A stretch of DNA of 21,857 bases from Guillardia theta CCMP2712 (Eukaryota > Cryptophyceae > Pyrenomonadales > Geminigeraceae), in assembly GCF_000315625.1 (NCBI RefSeq), contig NW_005434635.1, positions 513,826-535,682 on the forward strand, read 5' to 3'. The notes beneath the pieces are model-generated. The model had not been told where the DNA came from. It ran no database searches and saw nothing but the letters and a program-made list of their open reading frames with translations. Positions 20,000 to 21,857 of this stretch are shown here, one piece after another. Positions within the stretch are counted from its first letter, which is position 1; each line of letters begins with the position of its first letter. The position numbers were made by a program, and so were the translations under genes.

Positions 20000-21321
20000 G
20001 TTCTTCATTATGCAATCATTACAGGTTCAACGCCAGTCTCATGCCGAATGACTTGAAACCTGAGAAATCGTCACTCTCTGACTTCTTCACTACGGAACTT
20101 CGTCAGCAGACTCACTGGAACGATCCGTACATCGAGCCTTGTCTTGTCTGTTGGGTCATAAGAGATTTGCCGTCAGTCCACAGCAAACTCCTTGTCGTCA
20201 ATTACGAGGATCGGAGTTCGGCTCTCGTACTTGAAAACTTTCCCCGGTGACAACTTGGGTGTCAGACCGCGCGCCCCTATCAAGGGCGTCAAGTACAAGG
20301 AGGAGGAGGAGGAGGAGGAGGAGGAGGAGGAGGAGGAGGAGGAGGAGGAGGAGGAGGAGGAGGAGGAGGAGGAGGAGGAGGAGGAGCTGGTGGTTGATCT
20401 ACAGGAGCAGCAAAAAGGAAAATGTTCAGGAGGGACGGGAGCAGGAGCAGGAGGGAGGAGGGAGGCGAGGAGCAGGAGGGAGGAGGGAGGCGAGGAGCAG
20501 GAGGGAGGAGGGAGGCGAGGAGCAGGAGGGAGGAGGGAGGCGAGGAGCAGGAGGGAGGAGGGAGAGAGGAAAGAGGACCTGGCCCTTTGACTTCTGTTGT
20601 CTTGCCATTCGAATCAACAAACACCCAATGCCTGCAGATCACATCAGCCCAAGCTTCTCCTCTTCACTGCAAGTTCCTCGACAGAAGCTGAACCCTCTGG
20701 CTTCCCACGTTCTTGAACTCGATGCTGCGAGTCGGGTCAGGAGCAGTGGGAGGGGAGCAGGAGGAGGGACCGATAGATCCACCAGTGCTCGTCGTCGAAG
20801 AAACCATGATAGAAGCTCTCTGCAAAGATTCGGATGCCGTTGGTTGTGACGGAGCTGTACGCCTACGAGCGAGTGAGAGGAGCGAGGAAGACGCGGCAGG
20901 CTCACTGGAATCTCGTCCTCGCACTTGAGCACCTTCTCCTCCATCCCGTCGAACTCGCTCGCCTGTCTCACTTCGTCCGGCTGTGTCTGCCTGCTCCGGT
21001 CCGAGACAACCACCACCGACGCTGAGGCTGAGCAAGGTAGATGAGCAGCAGTAAGCAGGAAGAGGTAAGTCAATTGAGCAGGAGGAGGCAGGAAGAGGTA
21101 GACCAACTGAGCAGCAGCAGGCAGGCACAGCGGTCTTACAAGGAACCATCATACGCATCAACAGCCTCCTGCAGAGCCCCAGCACGTCGCTCCCCTTGTC
21201 CGTTGACCTTGCCATGCGTCAAACCTTCGTCTCCCTTCCCCTTCCCTCACTTCATGATGTGGGTCGTCACAGCAAATAACGCGACCAGAACCGCCAGCTG
21301 CAGTGCGTCCTTCATCGCCAT
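18709..21321 (-). CDS. Membrane-anchored protein with two ApaG-like domains (one in-frame TAG)
   Basis: Fifteen minus-strand exons: 21321-21251, 21168-21140, 21027-20906, 20862-20771, 20724-20668, 20631-20579, 20276-20206, 20147-20116, 20059-20023, 19835-19767, 19622-19557, 19408-19373, 19322-19077, 19031-18966 and 18897-18709. They join in phase to about 411 codons. The N-terminus (MAMKDALQLAVLVALFAVTT) is a signal peptide or anchor. ApaG domain 1 covers about residues 75-207: TTNGIRIFAESFYHG, WIYRIEFKN, VQLLSRNLQHWVFVDSNGK, VKGPGARGLTPKLSPGKVF, GSMYGSFQF, FNAFVGRLALS. Domain 2 (about 230-400) keeps the same order but is diverged: VIVGVTSYFLEE, MFRFCLDVQINN, HVRWRIHYLNG, GKGQTSPEQYQ, INLRIAPLAL. 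ApaG is an Fn3-like beta-sandwich known in bacteria and in FBXO3 and POLDIP2, where it mediates binding. A TAG codon at 19169-19167 interrupts domain 2 in frame; a 30-, 24- or 18-nt intron ending there would remove it, but none is typical of this genome. Alternatives are a sequence error or a pseudogene. Confidence 0.82.
18935..18963. repeat. (CTC)n microsatellite, intronic
   Basis: Nine or so CTC triplets directly next to the splice donor at 18965 of the ApaG gene. On the coding strand it reads GTAGGAGGAGG and onward. Confidence 0.8.
19052..19073. repeat. (CTC)n microsatellite, intronic
   Basis: Short CTC run next to the donor at 19076 in the neighbouring ApaG-gene intron, a position and sequence like the run at 18935-18963. 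Confidence 0.75.
19864..19999. repeat. Compound (CAC/CAA)-(CGT)-(CAT) trinucleotide array, intronic
   Basis: CATCAC and CAACAC repeats, then seven or more CGT, then about 25 CAT triplets, in the ApaG-gene intron between exons ending 20023 and starting 19835. Confidence 0.9.
20297..20386. repeat. (GAG)30 perfect trinucleotide array, intronic
   Basis: Thirty uninterrupted GAG/AGG triplets. On the coding (minus) strand of the ApaG gene this is (CTC)30, ending about 20 nt before the acceptor at 20277-20278 and so forming its pyrimidine tract. Confidence 0.95.
20437..20566. repeat. 25-bp purine minisatellite, about five copies, intronic
   Basis: The unit GCGAGGAGCAGGAGGGAGGA plus five purines recurs every 25 bp (starts at 20465, 20490, 20515, 20540, with a partial before). 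It shares the 302-nt ApaG intron with the GAG array. Confidence 0.9.
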
Positions 21322-21830
21322 GCTGCTCCTCTCAGTCCGGTCCTCGCACGGACAAGCCTCCTCGTCGTTTTTCTTGGTCGACGTCTCTTCCTGCTCGTTC
21401 CGGGTCGCCAGGGATCTTCTTGCCGCGTGGGTCTCGCTGGTTCGTTTCCTGCGCTTCTTCCTCTTCCTCAACTTCTCCTCCCTAGTCGCTCGACCTCTAA
21501 CACTTCTCGTGCTCTTTCAAGTGCTGCATCCCTGGCCTCCCCTTCTAAATCCCTCATCTCATCGCGTCCTCGTTCCCTGCTCGTGTCATCCCGTCTCGTC
21601 TCCTCTCCTCTCCTCTCCTCTCCTCTCCTCTCCTCTCCTCTCCTCTCCTCTCCTCTCTTCTCCTCACCTTCTCACGCTCCTCTACTCTCCTCGCTCCTCG
21701 CTCCTCGGTCACCTCGTATTTCAGCTCCCCCCTGCCATGCTTGTATCTGGCATTTTTCCTGCCTCGATTCGGGGTAAGAGTCTTGTCCTAATTACACGCC
21801 TTCTGCCCCCCTGAGCTGTTACCCAGCGCA
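21322..21830. promoter_or_regulatory. Upstream region of the ApaG gene, with pentanucleotide repeat
   Basis: 509 bp between the ApaG start and a possible plus-strand start at 21831. The minus-strand frame stays open for 50 codons above the ApaG ATG (basic, EETSTKKND) but offers no ATG, so it is read as 5' UTR. A long plus-strand open frame here is Ser/Leu/Pro simple sequence. No promoter element is obvious. Confidence 0.4.
21599..21657. repeat. (TCTCC)n pentanucleotide microsatellite
   Basis: About eleven perfect copies of TCTCC/CTCTC in the gap upstream of the ApaG gene. Confidence 0.95.
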
Positions 21831-21857
21831 ATGTCCGATGCCGACGACCTGCAGCGA
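21831..21857 (+). CDS. Possible start of next gene (nine codons, cut by window edge)
   Basis: An ATG near the right edge opens MSDADDLQR, a composition typical of a real N-terminus and in divergent orientation to the ApaG gene. Nine codons cannot identify a family, and chance is possible. Confidence 0.3.

Noticed and set aside
20247-20849. Poly-Arg/poly-Glu and poly-Pro frames across the GAG array
   Set aside because: All frames of a triplet repeat stay open. The array lies between a matched donor and acceptor of the ApaG gene, so it is intronic.
21041-21814. 257-codon open plus-strand frame, the longest in the right end
   Set aside because: It overlaps exons of the ApaG gene on the other strand and then runs into (TCTCC)n; composition is Ser/Leu/Pro simple sequence with no domain.
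1-21857. Transposon, tRNA or rRNA genes
   Set aside because: No terminal repeats with a transposase or reverse-transcriptase frame, and no cloverleaf or rRNA core sequence, were seen on reading both strands; a profile scan would be more sensitive.

Overview
The window is nuclear DNA of an intron-dense unicellular eukaryote. Nearly every gene is split into many short exons by GT-AG introns, most of them 45-60 nt. A minority of introns are swollen by simple-sequence repeats (CTC/GAG, CTCTCC, GCT, CGTC/CATC). Gene density is high and intergenic gaps are mostly 80-400 bp. Signal-peptide and Golgi-type glycan enzymes, a TMEM115 homologue and a C2 protein all fit a secondary-plastid alga. I favour a cryptophyte of the Guillardia type, but this is inferred from genome style and not from a marker gene. 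I see no bacterial operons, rRNA, tRNA, CRISPR array or intact transposon.

Layout. (1) 1-1920, minus: acidic coiled-coil IQ-motif protein, running off the left edge. (2) 2288-5732, plus: about 20 exons, C2-domain protein of unknown function. (3) 5908-8514, minus: secreted or luminal protein with an FkbM-type methyltransferase domain. (4) 8923-10771, plus: head-to-head with (3), a signal-peptide protein with a family 2 glycosyltransferase domain. Genes 3 and 4 carry the same kind of N-terminal beta-rich module. (5) 10974-11342, plus: single-exon F-box protein. (6) 11568-13107, minus: TMEM115/DUF1751 Golgi membrane protein, 7 exons. (7) 13108-14245: long divergent spacer with nine copies of a 26-bp minisatellite. 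(8) 14246-18624, plus: 20-exon type II membrane protein with two MGAT5-C-terminus-like Cys-rich modules followed by a peptidyl-serine galactosyltransferase / hydroxyproline arabinosyltransferase-like catalytic domain. (9) 18709-21321, minus: 15-exon membrane-anchored protein with two ApaG-like domains, the second diverged and interrupted by an in-frame TAG. (10) 21831-end, plus: possible start of the next gene.

Exon structures were built by hand by requiring GT-AG borders, matched phase and family-consistent protein. Genes 6, 8 and 9 close in frame from ATG to stop. For gene 9 this holds apart from the one TAG. Genes 2-4 contain a few junctions where alternatives exist, noted in each entry. 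Genes 3, 4, 6 and 8, and probably 9, are predicted to act in or on the secretory pathway, so the middle of the window reads as a loose neighbourhood of glycan and Golgi functions. They are separately transcribed genes, not an operon.
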